NCBI RefSeq assembly: GCF_945957345.1
Contig: NZ_CAMFKW010000016.1
Coordinates: forward strand, 1 to 64,000
Reading direction: 5' to 3'
Source: an uncultured Allobosea sp.
GTDB lineage: Bacteria; Pseudomonadota; Alphaproteobacteria; Rhizobiales; Beijerinckiaceae
Length of the DNA: 64,000 nucleotides
The position numbers and the translations under genes were made by a program. Below, piece after piece: positions 34,399 to 43,300 of this stretch (position 1 is the stretch's first letter; the number at the start of each line of letters is the position of its first letter). Below the pieces are notes generated by a model. The model had not been told where the DNA came from. It saw nothing but the letters and a program-made list of their open reading frames with translations, and did not search any database.

Positions 34399-35330
34399 TG
34401 CCGGGACGGCTCTTCCTGGCGAAGTTCGCGCGTGGCCTGCTGACCGTATGGCTGATCGTGACGCTGACCTTCGTCGCGCTCAATCTCTCGGGCGATCCGA
34501 TCGAGGCGCTGGTCGGCGACCAGGCTCCGGCCGAGGTCATCGCGCATTACCGCGAGAAATTCGGGCTCGACCGGCCGCTCTGGCAGCAATACGTCTCCTA
34601 TGTCGCGGGGATCGCACAGGGCGATTTCGGCTTGTCGCTCTCTGACCAGCGGCCCGCCATCGACCTCATCGCCGCCGCCCTTCCCCGCACGCTTCGGCTC
34701 GGGCTCACGGCCTTCGTGCTCGGCCTCGTCCTCGGCGTCGGGCTCGGCATCGTCGCGGCGCTCAACCGCAACCGGCCGATCGACCGCTTCGTGATGAGCT
34801 TCGCCGTGCTCGGCTTCAGCCTGCCGAATTTCTTCCTGGGCATCCTGCTGATCCTGCTGTTCTCGTTGCATTGGCGCCTGCTGCCGAGTTCGGGCGACCA
34901 GACGATCTGGCACCTGATCCTGCCGGCGATCACGCTGGGTACGCATTTCGCCGGCACCTTCGCCCGCTTCACCCGCTCGGCCATGCTCGAGGTGCTCAAC
35001 AAGCAATATGTCGTCGCCGCCCGCGCCAAGGGCGTGCCGCGGCCGCGCCGGGTGCTCTGGCATGCCCTGCCCAATGCCGCGATCCCGATCATCACGATCA
35101 TCGGCCTCAAGCTCGGCGACCTCGTCGCTGGTTCGATCATCGTTGAAACGGTGTTCGCCGTGCCGGGCGTCGGCCGGTTGCTGGTCAACGCGGTGACCTC
35201 ACGCGATTTCGCGCTGGTGCAGGCGATCCTGATCATGACCTCGATCACGATGGTGCTGGCCAATCTCGCCGTCGACGCGATCTATGCGCTGATCGACCCG
35301 CGCATGCGCGCCGCCCGGTCGGAGCGCTGA
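34398..35330 (+). CDS. Dpp-type ABC transporter permease (B subunit)
   Basis: 310 residues from ATG 34398, which shares a base with the GDPD stop (TGATG); a GTG one codon upstream is the alternative. Six membrane helices and the EAA loop (NKQYVVAARAKGVPRPRRVL) identify an OppB/DppB-type permease. The order binding protein, ATPases, enzyme, permeases is less usual than the common permease-before-ATPase order. Confidence 0.94.
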   Translation: MPGRLFLAKFARGLLTVWLIVTLTFVALNLSGDPIEALVGDQAPAEVIAHYREKFGLDRPLWQQYVSYVAGIAQGDFGLSLSDQRPAIDLIAAALPRTLRLGLTAFVLGLVLGVGLGIVAALNRNRPIDRFVMSFAVLGFSLPNFFLGILLILLFSLHWRLLPSSGDQTIWHLILPAITLGTHFAGTFARFTRSAMLEVLNKQYVVAARAKGVPRPRRVLWHALPNAAIPIITIIGLKLGDLVAGSIIVETVFAVPGVGRLLVNAVTSRDFALVQAILIMTSITMVLANLAVDAIYALIDPRMRAARSER

Positions 35331-35331
35331 G

Positions 35332-36213
35332 ATGGCGCTGACCACCCTCTTCCGCCGGAAGGACGATGCACCGGTGAAAGCCGAGGCGCGCTATCCAGCC
35401 ATCGTGATCGCAGCGCTGATACTGCTCGGCCTGATCCTGATGATCTTTCTCTTCGCCGACTGGCTGGCGCCTTACGACTACCGCACGCAATCGCTATTGA
35501 AGCGCCTGAAGCCGCCGAGCTTTCTCGGCGGCCTGCCCGAGCACTTGCTGGGAACCGACGAACTCGGCCGCGATGTGCTCAGCCGCCTGATCTACGCAAT
35601 CCGCTTCAGCGTGCTCGTCGCACTTGGCGGCACGCTGATCGGCGCCTTGATCGGCACCACGCTTGGCTTCATCGCTGCCCATTTCCGGGGACTCACCGAG
35701 GAGGCCATCATGATGCTGGCGGACGTGCAGGCGTCCCTGCCCTTCATGATGATCGCGCTGGCGCTGATCGCCCTGTTCGGCGGCGGCTTCTTCCTCTTCG
35801 TCGCGATCATGGGCTTCTATGGTTGGGAGGTGTTCGCGCGATTGACGCGCGGCGTCGTCATCGCCGCCAATACGCAGGACTACGCGACGGCCGTAACGGC
35901 GCTCGGCGCGCCGGCCCGTCATGTCTATCTCCGGCATGTGCTGCCGAACATCCTGAGCGTGCTGATCGTCCAGTTCACGCTGAATTTCCCGCAGGTGATC
36001 CTGCTGGAGACCTCGCTCTCCTTCCTCGGCCTCGGCATCCGCCCGCCACTGACCAGCCTCGGCCAGATGCTCGGTGCCGGCCGCGCATACCTGACAAGCG
36101 CATGGTGGATCGCGGTGCTGCCGGGCATGGCGATCTTCCTGACGACGATGTCTATCTCGATCGTCGGCGACTGGATAAGGGACCGGCTCGACCCGACGCT
36201 GCAGGCGCGCTGA
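35332..36213 (+). CDS. Dpp-type ABC transporter permease (C subunit)
   Basis: 293 residues with the DppC features LLGTDELGRDVLSRLIYAIR, an EAA loop (NTQDYATAVTALGAPARHVY) and FLGLGIRPPLTSLGQMLGAG. It starts one base after the B-subunit gene and closes the operon. It ends 10 bases from the convergent araC-type gene. Confidence 0.94.
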   Translation: MALTTLFRRKDDAPVKAEARYPAIVIAALILLGLILMIFLFADWLAPYDYRTQSLLKRLKPPSFLGGLPEHLLGTDELGRDVLSRLIYAIRFSVLVALGGTLIGALIGTTLGFIAAHFRGLTEEAIMMLADVQASLPFMMIALALIALFGGGFFLFVAIMGFYGWEVFARLTRGVVIAANTQDYATAVTALGAPARHVYLRHVLPNILSVLIVQFTLNFPQVILLETSLSFLGLGIRPPLTSLGQMLGAGRAYLTSAWWIAVLPGMAIFLTTMSISIVGDWIRDRLDPTLQAR

Positions 36214-36223
36214 CCGGTTCTCG

Positions 36224-36988
36224 TCAGGACAGGTCCGTGCGGCCGAGGACGCGTCGCGCAGCCGTCCGCAGTGCGCGCTGGTCGGGATAGCCGACCGCCC
36301 TGACGATCTGACGCGGCAGCGCGCCATCGCTCGCCATGGTCATGGCGCGGAGCACGCGAAGGCGCGTGCGCCAGTCGCCGAAGCTCAGGCCGGTCTCCGC
36401 CCGGAAGCGGCGCGTCAATGTGCGGCGGCTCGCGCCGGCACGCTCGGCCCAGCCGTCGAGATCGATGTCAAGTGCGGGGTCCTTCAGGAGCGCATCGCAG
36501 ATCCGCCGCAGACGAGGATCACGCGGCAAGGGAAGCGTCAACGCGGTTTCAGGCGCGCGCGCGATCTCGTCGAGGATCAGCGCGGCGAGATGCCCGCCGC
36601 GCCCGGCTTCGTCATAGAGCATCGGCTCTGCCGAGAGCGCCTCCAGCGCCGAGGCGAGCAAGGACGAGACCTCCAGCACGCGGCACCCTATCGGCAGGAC
36701 GCCGACCGCTTCGGGCGCGATATAGGCCGAGCACATCGAAACCGCGCCGTGCATCCTGACCTCGTGGGACAGGCGCGGCGGAATCCAGAGCGCATGCCGG
36801 GCCGGCAGGACCCAGGTGCCATCCTCCGCCCGCACGAGCGTCAAACCAGCGGTAGCATAGAGAAGCTGCGCGCGCGGATGGCTGTGCCAGCCGGTGCTCG
36901 CACCGGTCTCGTAGCTTCTCGGCATCACAGCGACCGCGCGCGGCACGGTCTGGTAGGCCTCGCTCTCGCTGCGCATCATCATTCTCAC
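36224..36988 (-). CDS. AraC family transcriptional regulator
   Basis: 254 residues with an N-terminal cupin-like sensor (GWHSHPRAQLLYATAGLTLV, then PPRLSHEVRMHG) and a C-terminal AraC HTH (LDGWAERAGASRRTLTRRFR, GLSFGDWRTRLRVLRAM). It looks like the NimR-type subgroup that controls MFS efflux genes. The last helix is unusual: the expected F..FRR pattern after AVGYPD reads QRALRTAARRVLGR, and the protein ends early. The first codons (GTG 36988, ATG 36982, 36979 and 36976) offer several possible starts. It diverges from an MFS gene, which is its likely target. Confidence 0.9.
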   Translation of the reverse strand: MRMMMRSESEAYQTVPRAVAVMPRSYETGASTGWHSHPRAQLLYATAGLTLVRAEDGTWVLPARHALWIPPRLSHEVRMHGAVSMCSAYIAPEAVGVLPIGCRVLEVSSLLASALEALSAEPMLYDEAGRGGHLAALILDEIARAPETALTLPLPRDPRLRRICDALLKDPALDIDLDGWAERAGASRRTLTRRFRAETGLSFGDWRTRLRVLRAMTMASDGALPRQIVRAVGYPDQRALRTAARRVLGRTDLS

Positions 36989-37069
36989 TTGGCCCGATCA
37001 TGTCGAATAACGACCCTAAAGGCCTAACGGGTCAAGCTAGAGTAAAGCGTCATCATCGCGAGCCCGCCC

Positions 37070-38269
37070 ATGAATCCTGAGACGCTGTCCAAGCGCACCC
37101 TTCTCTTCGTCAACGCCGCCCATGCGCTCGACCATTTCGTGCTGCTGATCTATCCGACGGCGGTGATCGCCATCGCGGCGCAGAGCAGCCTCAGCTATGC
37201 CGAGCTGATCGGCCTCGCCACGGGCGCCTTCGTCGCCTTCGGCCTCTGCTCGCTGCCGATGGGCTGGCTCTCGGACCGGTTCGGCCGGCGCAACATGCTC
37301 GCGGTCTTCTTCATCGGCTACGGGCTGTCCTGCCTCGGCGTCGCCAGCGCAGAGCAGCCTGCCGCCTTCGCCGGCTGGCTGCTCGTGCTCGGCGTGGCCT
37401 CGGCGATCTATCACCCGGTCGGCTCGACCATGCTGGTCAGCCATGCCCGCCAGCTCGGCCGCGATCTCGGCGTCAACGCCGTCTGGGGCAATCTCGGCGC
37501 GGCTTCGGCCGCCGGCGTCACCGCGCTGATCGCCGCAAGCTTCGGCTGGCGCTTCGCCTTCATCCTGCCGGGCCTCATCTGCCTCGTGCTGGGTGCGGCC
37601 TTCATCATGATGGTTCCCGGCGATGGCAACCCGTCCGCGAGCCGCTCCGGCAAGGCCGAACTCATTCCGGTCAGCCGGCCGATGGCGCTGCTCGCGGTCT
37701 TCGCCGTCGCCATCATCGCAGGCGGCATGACCTTCAATATCACGACGATCTCGCTGCCGAAGGTGATCGACGAACGGCTAGGTCTCGATCTCCCCCTGGC
37801 GCTCACCGGCTCCCTGGTAACGCTGGTCTTCGTCTTCGGCGCTGCCACGCAATGGCTGATGGGCCGGCTGGTCGACCGCTATACGCTACCGGCCCTGTTC
37901 GTCGGACTCGCTCTTCTCCAGCCGCTGGGCCTCGTGCTCGCGGCGACGACCTCCGGCGTGCCGCTGCTGCTCGGGCTCGTCCTGACCATGGCCGCGATCT
38001 ACGGACAGGTCGTCGTCAACGATGCGATGGTCGCCCGCTATGTGCCGGCGCAGCACCGCGCCAAGGCGTTCAGCGTGCGCTATTTCCTCGGCTTCACGGT
38101 CAGCGGCTTCGTCGTGCCGATGCTGGCCGTCCTCCATGCGCAGGGCGGGTTCGGGCTGGTGCTGGCGGGGGCGGCGGTGTTCGGCCTGATCGTCTGGTGC
38201 GCCGCGCTGGCCTTCTTTTTCATCGCGCAGTCCGCATCCGCGGCAAGCACCGTTCCAGCCGAACCGTAG
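37070..38269 (+). CDS. Major facilitator superfamily transporter
   Basis: 399 residues with about 12 membrane helices. The MFS signature between helices 2 and 3 is visible (GWLSDRFGRRNMLAVFFIGY), and there is a central loop near residue 190. It probably exports a small molecule; the N-terminal pattern (NAAHALDHFVLLIYPTAV) resembles fosmidomycin-resistance-like MFS proteins, but the substrate is unknown. It diverges from the AraC-type gene across 81 bases. Confidence 0.9.
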   Translation: MNPETLSKRTLLFVNAAHALDHFVLLIYPTAVIAIAAQSSLSYAELIGLATGAFVAFGLCSLPMGWLSDRFGRRNMLAVFFIGYGLSCLGVASAEQPAAFAGWLLVLGVASAIYHPVGSTMLVSHARQLGRDLGVNAVWGNLGAASAAGVTALIAASFGWRFAFILPGLICLVLGAAFIMMVPGDGNPSASRSGKAELIPVSRPMALLAVFAVAIIAGGMTFNITTISLPKVIDERLGLDLPLALTGSLVTLVFVFGAATQWLMGRLVDRYTLPALFVGLALLQPLGLVLAATTSGVPLLLGLVLTMAAIYGQVVVNDAMVARYVPAQHRAKAFSVRYFLGFTVSGFVVPMLAVLHAQGGFGLVLAGAAVFGLIVWCAALAFFFIAQSASAASTVPAEP

Positions 38270-38322
38270 GCTTCGGGCAGCGCAAGCCGTCAGGCGATCA
38301 CTGAAACGAGACTGGGACCATC

Positions 38323-38344
38323 GCCCCGCCATGCATGGCGGGGC
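38323..38344. repeat. Perfect 22-bp palindrome after the MFS gene
   Basis: GCCCCGCC-ATGCAT-GGCGGGGC is fully self-complementary. It lies 54 bases after the MFS stop and has no T-run, so it may be a bidirectional hairpin or a REP-like element rather than a classic terminator. Confidence 0.5.
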
Positions 38345-38371
38345 TCAACCGCGTCTGATCATGCGTTTCTA

Positions 38372-38398
38372 ACATCTCACAAAGCAATTGTCAGATGT
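38372..38398. promoter_or_regulatory. Candidate GntR operator upstream of the third ABC operon
   Basis: A 27-base near-perfect palindrome, ACATCT-c-ACAA-agcaa-TTGT-c-AGATGT, with one mismatch between the 11-base arms. It ends 23 bases before the gntR start. Position and symmetry suggest autoregulation of gntR and the following operon. Confidence 0.65.
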
Positions 38399-38421
38399 CA
38401 TGAAGTGAGCCAGCATGGCAC

Positions 38422-39201
38422 ATGCTCGATCAATCGCCCTTCTCTCTGCCCAAGCCACCGGTGGCGGAGAGCGACATCGCCTTCGCGAGCCGGCGCCTGC
38501 GGCAGGCGCTCGTCCGCTGCGAACTCGCGCCGGGCACCTATGTTCATGAAGGCGATCTCACCCAGCGCTTCGGGCTCGGGCGTGCGGCGGTCCGCGTCGC
38601 GCTGACCGAACTTGCGACAGCGGGCTTCGTCATCCGGCATGCGCGGCAGGGCTGGCGCGTCGCGACGGTCGACGGCGCGCTCGCAAGCGCGATCATCGAG
38701 GCTCGGACGCGGATCGAACCCGCGCTGGTCGAGAAACCGCTCGATGAAGGCAGCATTGCGCTGCTCGGCAGTCTGCGAGGGGCGATCGACGCTGTCATCG
38801 GGCGGGACGATCCTTCCGCGCGTACCATGGCGCAACAGCTCTGCCGGCAGGCGCTCGATCTCCTGACGCAAAGGGCCGGCGGCTTCATCGAGACTTGGCT
38901 GCGCGATCTCTGGGACCACACCGAGCGCCTGACACGTTCGCTCGAACTCGCCGGCGCGACGCCGCCTGCAATCGATCCGCGCCAACTGCTCGACGCCCTG
39001 CTGCGCGGCGATCGCGCGGCCGCACTTGCGGCGCTCCAGGACGAGCAGAAGCGCTTCACCGATGCGGTCGCACACGGCTTCCTCGCCGCCGCCTGCCTGC
39101 TTCCGCAGAACGAGCCCGTTTCCGTGCGTAGCCGCAAGCCGCGCAAAGGGACGAACGACTGCAAGCCATCACCCGCCCTTTCCGAGGAGAAATCGCGATG
39201 A
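38422..39201 (+). CDS. GntR family regulator
   Basis: 259 residues. An N-terminal winged HTH (RRLRQALVRCELAPGTYVHE, then RFGLGRAAVRVALTELATAG) is followed by a helical FCD-like effector domain. The final 30 residues are basic and probably disordered. Its stop overlaps the start of the binding-protein gene (ATGA), so it is the first gene of the operon and is probably autoregulated through the palindrome at 38372. Confidence 0.88.
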   Translation: MLDQSPFSLPKPPVAESDIAFASRRLRQALVRCELAPGTYVHEGDLTQRFGLGRAAVRVALTELATAGFVIRHARQGWRVATVDGALASAIIEARTRIEPALVEKPLDEGSIALLGSLRGAIDAVIGRDDPSARTMAQQLCRQALDLLTQRAGGFIETWLRDLWDHTERLTRSLELAGATPPAIDPRQLLDALLRGDRAAALAALQDEQKRFTDAVAHGFLAAACLLPQNEPVSVRSRKPRKGTNDCKPSPALSEEKSR

Positions 39202-40703
39202 ATCGTGTTTCGAAAGCCGCAGCCGCCTTCCTCGTCGCCACCGCGCTCGGCCTCGCGGCCGGGCCGGCTCTGGCCGCCAAGGACCGTTTCGTCGTCGATC
39301 TCGTCAACGAGCCGTCCTCGCTCGACCCGCAGGTGCAGTGGAACCCGGACAGCTACTATGTCTACCGGAACATCTTCGACAACCTCGTCACCCGCGACGA
39401 CAAGGGCGCGATCATCCCGCAGGTCGCCACCGCTTGGAAGCAGGTCTCGGATACCGAGATCGAGTTCGATCTGCGCAGCGACATCGCCTTCCATGACGGC
39501 TCGAAGCTGACCGCCGACGACGTCGTCTACAGCGTCAAGCGCATCACCGATCCGAAATTCGCCAGCCCCCAGCTCGGCCAGTTCGACAAGATCACCGATG
39601 CGGTCGCGCTCTCGCCGACCAAGGTGAAGCTCGTCACCGCCGGCCCCTATCCGGCGCTGCTGGCGCAACTCGTCAAGCTCTCGATCGTGCCCAAGGCCAT
39701 CGTCGAGGCCGTCGGCAAGGACGCCTTCAACCTGAAGCCGGTCGGCAGCGGCCCCTACAAGTTCGAATCCTGGCAGCGCGGCGTGAACGTGCAGCTCACG
39801 CGCAACGATGCCTATTGGGGCACCAAGGCCCCGTTCCCGACGGTGATCTTCCGGGCGGTTCCGGACGCAGCGACGCGGCTCGCCAATCTTCAGGCCGGCG
39901 CGAGCGACCTCGTGGTCACGCTCGATGCCGACCAGGCCGGCCAGCTCAAGGTCTCGCCCAAAGCCCAGGCCCTGATCGGCCTGACCGAGCGTGTCGCCTA
40001 TGTCCGGCTCAATACGACCAAGCCGCCCTTCGACAATCCCAAGCTCCGACTCGCGGCGGCCTATGCGATCGACAAGCAGGCGATGATCGACGGCCTGCTC
40101 GGCGGCTACGACAAGCAGGTGCCGGAACTGCTGACCCCCGCCATCTTCGGCTGGGTCGATGGCATCAAGGCGCCGGAGCACGACCTCGCCAAGGCCAAGG
40201 CGCTGATTGCCGAGGCTGGCCCGGCCGCGAAGGCGGAGATCGACCTCTCGACCGCGCCGGTCTTCGACCAGCGCATCGTCCAGGCGATCCAGCAGATGCT
40301 GGTCGATGCGGGCTTCAACGTGAAAATCGCGATGTCGGACATGGCGACCTATCTGAAGCGCGCCCAAGCCGGGCCGGAGACGACATCGCTGCTCAGCTTC
40401 GGCCGCTGGTCCTGCGCCTGCCAGGATGCCGACGGCGTGCTCTTCCCGCTGCTGCACAAGAGCAGCGGCTGGTCGGCCTATCGCAATCCGAAGATGGACG
40501 CCCTGCTGGAAGAGGCCCGCGCCACACTGGACACGAACAAGCGCCTCGCGGCCTACAAGCAGGTGCATGAGATCGTCGCCGCCGACGTGCCGGTCGTGCC
40601 GCTCTATCAGGCCGTGGTGATCTATGGCGCGGCCAAGAACCTGACCTTCCAGCCGACGCCCAACGAAAGCATGTTCTTGAACCGGATGAGCTGGAAGGAC
40701 TGA
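39198..40703 (+). CDS. Dipeptide-type ABC transporter substrate-binding protein 4 (SBP_bac_5)
   Basis: 501 residues with a signal peptide (MNRVSKAAAAFLVATALGLA, cleavage near ALAA-KDRF). It contains VNEPSSLDPQVQWNPDSYYV, LTADDVVYSVKRITDP and PVGSGPYKFESWQRGVNVQL, as expected for family 5 binding proteins. It overlaps gntR by 4 bases and is followed 6 bases later by the B-type permease. Enzymes later in the operon suggest a gamma-glutamyl or N-acyl compound as ligand, but this is inference. Confidence 0.93.
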   Translation: MNRVSKAAAAFLVATALGLAAGPALAAKDRFVVDLVNEPSSLDPQVQWNPDSYYVYRNIFDNLVTRDDKGAIIPQVATAWKQVSDTEIEFDLRSDIAFHDGSKLTADDVVYSVKRITDPKFASPQLGQFDKITDAVALSPTKVKLVTAGPYPALLAQLVKLSIVPKAIVEAVGKDAFNLKPVGSGPYKFESWQRGVNVQLTRNDAYWGTKAPFPTVIFRAVPDAATRLANLQAGASDLVVTLDADQAGQLKVSPKAQALIGLTERVAYVRLNTTKPPFDNPKLRLAAAYAIDKQAMIDGLLGGYDKQVPELLTPAIFGWVDGIKAPEHDLAKAKALIAEAGPAAKAEIDLSTAPVFDQRIVQAIQQMLVDAGFNVKIAMSDMATYLKRAQAGPETTSLLSFGRWSCACQDADGVLFPLLHKSSGWSAYRNPKMDALLEEARATLDTNKRLAAYKQVHEIVAADVPVVPLYQAVVIYGAAKNLTFQPTPNESMFLNRMSWKD

Positions 40704-40709
40704 GCCGCC

Positions 40710-41636
40710 GTGCCGGGTTTCCTGATCCGCCGGCTGGGCCAGGCGCTCGTCACCATCCTCGGGGTGGTGACGCTGATCTTCTTCGTCCAGCGCCTGACGG
40801 GAGACCCGACCTATCTGCTCGTCCCGGAAACGGCGACGCAGGCCGATATCGCGGCCTTGCGCCACCAGCTCGGCTTCGACCGGCCGCTGGTGGTGCAGTA
40901 TCTCGACTTCCTCGGAGAGCTCGCGCGTTTCGATCTCGGCCAGTCGGTGGTGCAGCGCGTGCCGGTGACCACGATCATCGCCTCGCGCCTGCCCTATACG
41001 CTGATGCTGGCGGCCGGCGCGCTCCTCGTCGCCTGCGGCATCGGCGTGCCGATCGGTATCCTGCTCGCGATCTTCCGCAATTCGCCTGCCGCGAAGGCGG
41101 CCGCCGGCTTCGTCCTTGCCGCCCAGAGCATGCCGACCTTCTGGAGCGGCATCCTGATGATCCTGGTGTTCTCGGTGCTGCTCGGCTGGCTGCCGCCCTC
41201 CTCCACCGGCGGTCTCTCGCATCTCATCATGCCGTCCTTCGCGCTCGGCCTGCTCAGCATGGCGACCTTCGCGCGGATCACCCGCTCGGCCCTGTTCGAC
41301 GAGCTCTCGAAGGACTATGTCCGCACCGCCCGCTCGCGCGGCGTCCGCAGCGGGCGATTGCTGATCCGCCATCTCGCGCGCAACGCCTCGATCCCGGTCA
41401 TTACCGTCGCGGCGCTCGAAATCTCGAACCTGCTGGCCGGTGCCGTCATCGTCGAGACGGTCTTCGCGTGGCCCGGCCTCGGACAGGTCACCGTGCAGGC
41501 GATCCTGGCGCGCGATTTCATGATCGTGCAGGGCGTCGTCCTGCTCGGGGCCTTCGTCACCGTGCTGCTCAACCTCATGTCGGACCTGCTCTACAGCCTG
41601 GTCGATCCGCGCATCGTGCTGGAGGGTGCGCCGTGA
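40710..41636 (+). CDS. Dpp-type ABC transporter permease (B subunit)
   Basis: 308 residues from GTG 40710. Six membrane helices and the EAA loop (SKDYVRTARSRGVRSGRLLI) mark a DppB/GsiC-type permease. It starts 6 bases after the binding-protein gene and overlaps the C-type permease start (GTGA). Confidence 0.94.
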   Translation: MPGFLIRRLGQALVTILGVVTLIFFVQRLTGDPTYLLVPETATQADIAALRHQLGFDRPLVVQYLDFLGELARFDLGQSVVQRVPVTTIIASRLPYTLMLAAGALLVACGIGVPIGILLAIFRNSPAAKAAAGFVLAAQSMPTFWSGILMILVFSVLLGWLPPSSTGGLSHLIMPSFALGLLSMATFARITRSALFDELSKDYVRTARSRGVRSGRLLIRHLARNASIPVITVAALEISNLLAGAVIVETVFAWPGLGQVTVQAILARDFMIVQGVVLLGAFVTVLLNLMSDLLYSLVDPRIVLEGAP

Positions 41637-42490
41637 GCGTCGCAACCGCACGCCCGATGCCGCGCGGCCGGCGCAGCGCGCTATGGCGCTGGTGGCCGGT
41701 GGGCATCATCGCGTTCGTCGTGCTGGTCGCGGTATTCGCGCCCTGGCTCGCGCCCTATGATCCCAACCAGCAGAACCTGCTGGGCCGGCTGAAGCCGCCC
41801 GGCACGGTCTCGCGCAGCTTCCATTACTGGCTCGGCAGCGACGAGCTCGGCCGCGATCTGCTCAGCCGCGTCATCCATGGCGCGCAGATATCGCTGATCG
41901 TCGCCTTCGCCTCGGTGATCCTTTCCGGCATCGTCGGCACGACGCTCGGCATGATCGCCGGCTATCGGCGCGGCTGGGTCGAGATCGCGGTGATGCGCGT
42001 CGTCGACGTCTTCCTGTCGATCCCGGCGATCCTGCTCGCGATCATCACCGTCGCGGTGCTCGGCCCCGGCATCGTCAACGTCATCATGGTGCTCGCGCTG
42101 ACGCGCTGGCCGCGCTACGCCCGCATCGCCTACAGCCAGACGCTCTCCGTCGCGAACATGCCTTATGTCCGGCTCTCAGCGCTGATGGGGGCGAGCGCGC
42201 CGCGCGTGCTCTTTCGCCATGTCCTGCCCAATATCGTCGGCGCGGTCAGCGTCGTCGCGACGCTCGAGTTCGGCCTGATGATCCTGTTCGAGGCGGGGCT
42301 CTCCTTCCTCGGGCTTGGGGTGCAGCCGCCGACCGCGAGCTGGGGCGCGATGCTATCGACCGGCCGGAACTATGTCGCGACCGCGTGGTGGGTCGCGACG
42401 CTCCCCGGCGCCTGCCTGTTCGTGCTGGTGCTCGCCGTCAATCTCACCGGCGACGCCGTGCGCGACCGCCTCGATCCTCGCCATCGCTAA
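41633..42490 (+). CDS. Dpp-type ABC transporter permease (C subunit)
   Basis: 285 residues from GTG 41633, inside the overlap with the B subunit stop. The LGSDELGRDLLSRVIHGAQI motif, the EAA loop region (NMPYVRLSALMGASAPRVLF) and GLGVQPPTASWGAMLSTGRN identify DppC/GsiD type. It is followed 11 bases later by the SDR gene. Confidence 0.94.
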   Translation: MSVATARPMPRGRRSALWRWWPVGIIAFVVLVAVFAPWLAPYDPNQQNLLGRLKPPGTVSRSFHYWLGSDELGRDLLSRVIHGAQISLIVAFASVILSGIVGTTLGMIAGYRRGWVEIAVMRVVDVFLSIPAILLAIITVAVLGPGIVNVIMVLALTRWPRYARIAYSQTLSVANMPYVRLSALMGASAPRVLFRHVLPNIVGAVSVVATLEFGLMILFEAGLSFLGLGVQPPTASWGAMLSTGRNYVATAWWVATLPGACLFVLVLAVNLTGDAVRDRLDPRHR

Positions 42491-42501
42491 GGAGTCAGCC
42501 C

Positions 42502-43287
42502 ATGTTCGACGACATCAAGGGGAAGCGCGCCGTCGTCACCGGCGCCTGCGGGGTCATCGGCCGCTGGATCGCCGAGGTGCTGCACGAGGCCGGCGCCACG
42601 CTCTGCCTGACCGATGCGCGCGCTGGCGATCTGGAAGAGCAGGCCAAGGCGATGGACCTCTCGGGCGAGAGCTTCGTCATGCCGGCCGACCTGACCGACG
42701 AGGCGTCGATCGTGGCGCTTGCCAGCGAGATCGGGAAGCGCTGGGGCGCCGCCGACATCCTCGTCAACAATGCCGGCATCTATCCGAGCGCCTTCCTGCT
42801 GGACACGACGACCGCCGAGTTCGACCGCATCCTCGGGATCAATCTCAGGGCGCCGTTCATCCTGACCCGCGAACTCGCCACCCAGATGGTGCGCAAAGGC
42901 GTGAAGGGCTCGATCATCAACATCTCGTCCGGCGCCTCGCGCAAGATGCGCCGCACCGCCTGCATCTACTCGATGTCGAAGACAGCGCTCGACCGATTGA
43001 CCAAAGGCTTCGGCGTCGAGCTCGCCGAATACGGCATCCGCTCCAACGCGCTGGAGCCGGGCTTCGCCGCCGGCAGCACGGTCAGCGCCCTGACCGACGC
43101 GCATATCCAGAACACCGTCGCGCAGATTCCGCTCGGCCGCGCATCCTCGCGCGCCGATGTCGGCAACGCCCTCCTTTATCTCGCCAGCGACGCCTCGGCC
43201 TATGTCACCGGCGCGACCTTGACGGTCGATGGCGGCAACTCGATCGGCTCGCTCGCCGTCCATCAGGACAAGAAGCAGGCGCTCTGA
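42502..43287 (+). CDS. Short-chain dehydrogenase/reductase
   Basis: 261 residues with GGAG in the upstream spacer. NAD(P) motif is TGACGVIG rather than the usual TGxxxGIG, NNAG is present, and the catalytic Ser/Tyr/Lys occur in NISSGAS and YSMSK. The C-terminal LTVDGG is typical. It would oxidise a hydroxyl or reduce a keto group of the imported compound. It sits between the permeases and the deacetylase gene of the third ABC operon, so it is a pathway enzyme rather than a housekeeping one. Confidence 0.9.
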   Translation: MFDDIKGKRAVVTGACGVIGRWIAEVLHEAGATLCLTDARAGDLEEQAKAMDLSGESFVMPADLTDEASIVALASEIGKRWGAADILVNNAGIYPSAFLLDTTTAEFDRILGINLRAPFILTRELATQMVRKGVKGSIINISSGASRKMRRTACIYSMSKTALDRLTKGFGVELAEYGIRSNALEPGFAAGSTVSALTDAHIQNTVAQIPLGRASSRADVGNALLYLASDASAYVTGATLTVDGGNSIGSLAVHQDKKQAL

Positions 43288-43300
43288 GGAGGTTGAGCCC

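Noticed and set aside
38544..41651. Open frame of 1035 codons on the minus strand
   Set aside because: It is antisense to gntR, the binding protein and the permease genes, all with clear family motifs. Its composition (Arg, Asp, Gly and His repeats) is that of a GC-rich shadow frame.
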